Assembly (NCBI GenBank): GCA_961205875.1
Contig: OY540822.1
Location: 14,634,501 to 14,698,500 of the forward strand
Origin: Sialis fuliginosa
Taxonomy: Eukaryota > Arthropoda > Insecta > Megaloptera > Sialidae
Length of the DNA stretch: 64,000 bases
Direction: 5' to 3'
A model generated the notes under the pieces. The model saw only the letters and a list, made by a program, of their open reading frames with translations, did no database searches and was not told the DNA's origin. Both the position numbers and the translations under genes were made by a program. The stretch's first letter is position 1. Every line of letters starts with the position of its first letter. This document shows, in pieces, positions 62,222 through 64,000 of the stretch.

Positions 62222-63304
62222 AAACAAGGGTTTTTTGGCCCAAGTCAGTTTTTTACCTGTGTAATATAGAAGTTATCATTTTAAGTTAAAACAATAAAAA
62301 TGTATGTAGATAAAAGGTTAAACGTGTGGGTCGTCATATGTATAATAATTAAATTCTACACATAGCAGTTACACAAGCAGTGAGAGAAATCCAAGTGCCT
62401 TATATACCGTACACCTCCTATCATTTCATTATCACCAATTTGCATATATAAATTTAATGAAATGTATGTAGTTAATGTATGTGTGTAGCTCCCATTTATG
62501 TTACCGCCCCTGTACTGCGTTGACAAATAATTGTTTTAGACAGGGGTGAAATAGGCACATTTCTAGATTCATTAAATTCTCTATTTATCTAATTTAATAA
62601 TTTTATACAATGGCAATGTGTGTTATAATACACGTATCCGATGATATTTATATGTTTTTTTCTTGAACGGTTATTTAAAAAGCATTTAGAAATTTGTAAT
62701 GTAAATTCAATCGATATTTCGAAAAACTGGATATCAATCAATGAATAAAAATTTTTAAAACTATTTCAATGAATTCAACTTAAAGATTAAAAATGCTTTT
62801 TTGAATAAACTTCCTGCGACAAGGGGGTGGGGGGGGTAAAGCATGCTCAAAACCTCCGCTGGATAAGCTCTTGTATTTTTACTAACATAAAAATTTACAT
62901 ACAGCAATTAAATATTTAAAGAATCCTTGAGTTGAGTGAAAACAAAAGATAATAAAATAATAATAAAAATATTTAAATATTGTTTGTCGTCATATTGGAT
63001 GAATAAACAAGATTAAAAATGATGATGAATTCTTTTATTATTGGCAATAAAATAATTTATTAAATGATCTATTGTTAGTGGAAAAATAATATATCCTACA
63101 ACAATTAAAATATGTTCAGCCTTAAGATATGAATTATTTGTTTATAGCAATATGATTTCCCGTTTATAATCACCGTGAAAAACTCATGCTCTTAATTATT
63201 AAAGCAGTATAGGTAGTATTTATGAAAAGTAATTTATCAAAAACAGTTTTTTTTAAACTTAGGGTAGCACTTGATAGATCTGTTGATATTCTGATCCATC
63301 CATG
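62222..63304. other. Intron 3, last stretch before the hAT MITE
   Basis: AT-rich. GACAAGGGGGTGGGGGGGGT at 62819 mirrors the poly-C motif near 41310. Nothing else is seen. Confidence 0.5.
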
Positions 63305-63312
63305 GCTTAAAG

Positions 63313-63666
63313 CAGTGGTTCTCAACATTTCTTGACTTGCGTACCCACTATATTGTTTCCCCATATCAGAAAAATGTTTATAATTTATATATTTGCTTTA
63401 TTCCTAACTCTAAACAAATAGCAGTGGTGTTCCAAGGAGTTTGGCGGGTATCGTGAAAATTTATATTAATTAAGTTTCGACATTACATTTATTGAAAACA
63501 TAAATAAAGAAGAGGAAAAACATTTGTGTATAAAAGATCAAATTTAGAAATAATATATATATGCGAATTGAATTAATTTTTTTGTGTATCATTTTCCGCC
63601 AGTATACATTTTTTCGTGTACCCCTAAATGACCAAGCGTGTATATTACCCATGTTGAGAATCACTG
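63313..63666. mobile_element. hAT-type MITE with 8-bp target duplication
   Basis: 354 bp bounded by CAGTGGTTCTCAACAT and ATGTTGAGAATCACTG (one mismatch), the standard hAT terminus. GCTTAAAG is duplicated on both sides (63305-63312 and 63667-63674). CGTACCC and GTGTACCCC motifs follow the termini inward. No transposase, so non-autonomous. The two minus ORFs (63170-63364 and 63470-63664) are chance frames. Confidence 0.93.
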
Positions 63667-63674
63667 GCTTAAAG

Positions 63675-64000
63675 TATTAGAAGGAGGTGGAAAAAGTAGA
63701 GGGATGAAGTTACGAGGTGATACCAATTAGATTATAAGTCTCCTTGCTGTTTAGCCGATGAAAAGTTTGTCCGGAAAAGTCAATATCTCCGTTGAGAAAA
63801 GTTAACAACTTTTCTTTTTCATTATGGTTTATTTTTAAAAGAGCTCAGTATATATTCATATAATCAATATGTTACTCCATATGAAACAATTATAAAGGTG
63901 GGGCCGACATAAACTTTATACTTCATACTTGTTATATCGCAAACCTTTTAAATTCTATAGTTTTCCCAGCTCTAGTCTCTACACAAGAAAGAATATATGT
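63675..64000. other. Intron 3, right edge of window
   Basis: Non-coding. I see no acceptor with an open frame in phase 2 that would continue the gene, so the next exon lies beyond the window. Confidence 0.5.

Overview
The window is strongly AT-rich and looks like arthropod nuclear DNA, most likely an insect. Lepidoptera fits best: degenerate repeats resemble tails common in lepidopteran genomes, one ending near CACGCGGACGAAGT...CAGCTAGT, another reading CTAAACCTTCC...TTTATACTATGTA. This placement is an inference. There are no rRNA genes, intact tRNAs, transposase or reverse-transcriptase ORFs, or CRISPR arrays. Almost every ORF of 60-118 codons is chance open frame in AT-rich or satellite DNA.

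The one convincing protein-coding gene is on the + strand and covers the window as three 5-prime coding exons: 1-287, a 33-nt microexon at 10176-10208, and a 48-nt microexon at 18515-18562. All junctions are phase 2 and carry good GT/AG sites. Spliced, they give an Ala/His-rich low-complexity N-terminus followed by FPYYRYREDALCWTDR and then KPTVDDVANPTSVNAR. This is typical of a developmental transcription factor. A trachealess/NPAS1-3-type bHLH-PAS protein is my best but unproven guess. No DNA-binding domain exon is visible, so the rest must lie beyond 64000 and intron 3 exceeds 45 kb.

The introns carry short non-autonomous transposons: a family with CAAATAAGGTACTGGC termini (2142, 4086, 17199, 33691), a TA-flanked family with CAGTGTATTCCAAG termini (34955, 61881), a hAT MITE with a perfect 8-bp target duplication (63313-63666), and a 746-bp foldback (3283-4028). 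GC-richer islands that may be enhancers lie near 13.7, 14.3, 19.5, 23.4, 25.9, 31.0, 33.0 and 37.1 kb.

The most unusual region is 41.7-58.2 kb inside intron 3. It is a nested, multi-layer tandem array. (i) 41.85-45.85 kb: about 150-bp satellite with a higher-order repeat. (ii) 46.02-46.47 kb: a GACT/GACC minisatellite just downstream of a minus-strand TATA box and initiator. (iii) 46.7-50.3 kb: diverged 500-1000-bp units. (iv) 50.3-58.2 kb: two complete 3.3-kb units and one truncated one, each with a plus-strand TATA box at ideal spacing from an initiator, a short ORF, a strong hairpin and (in the complete units) four hairpin boxes 422 bp apart. All layers share a box of about 50 bp: CTGAAACATAYAAA, TTAAT, then a hairpin with an AGCCG/CGGCT stem. 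On the minus strand it reads hairpin, branchpoint-like sequence, TTTCAG. At several places short GC-rich exon-like segments lie directly behind this acceptor. I read the array as amplified remains of an intron-containing, possibly non-coding, transcription unit with tRNA-like modules. That reading is an inference; the repeats, promoter spacing and hairpins are visible in the sequence.
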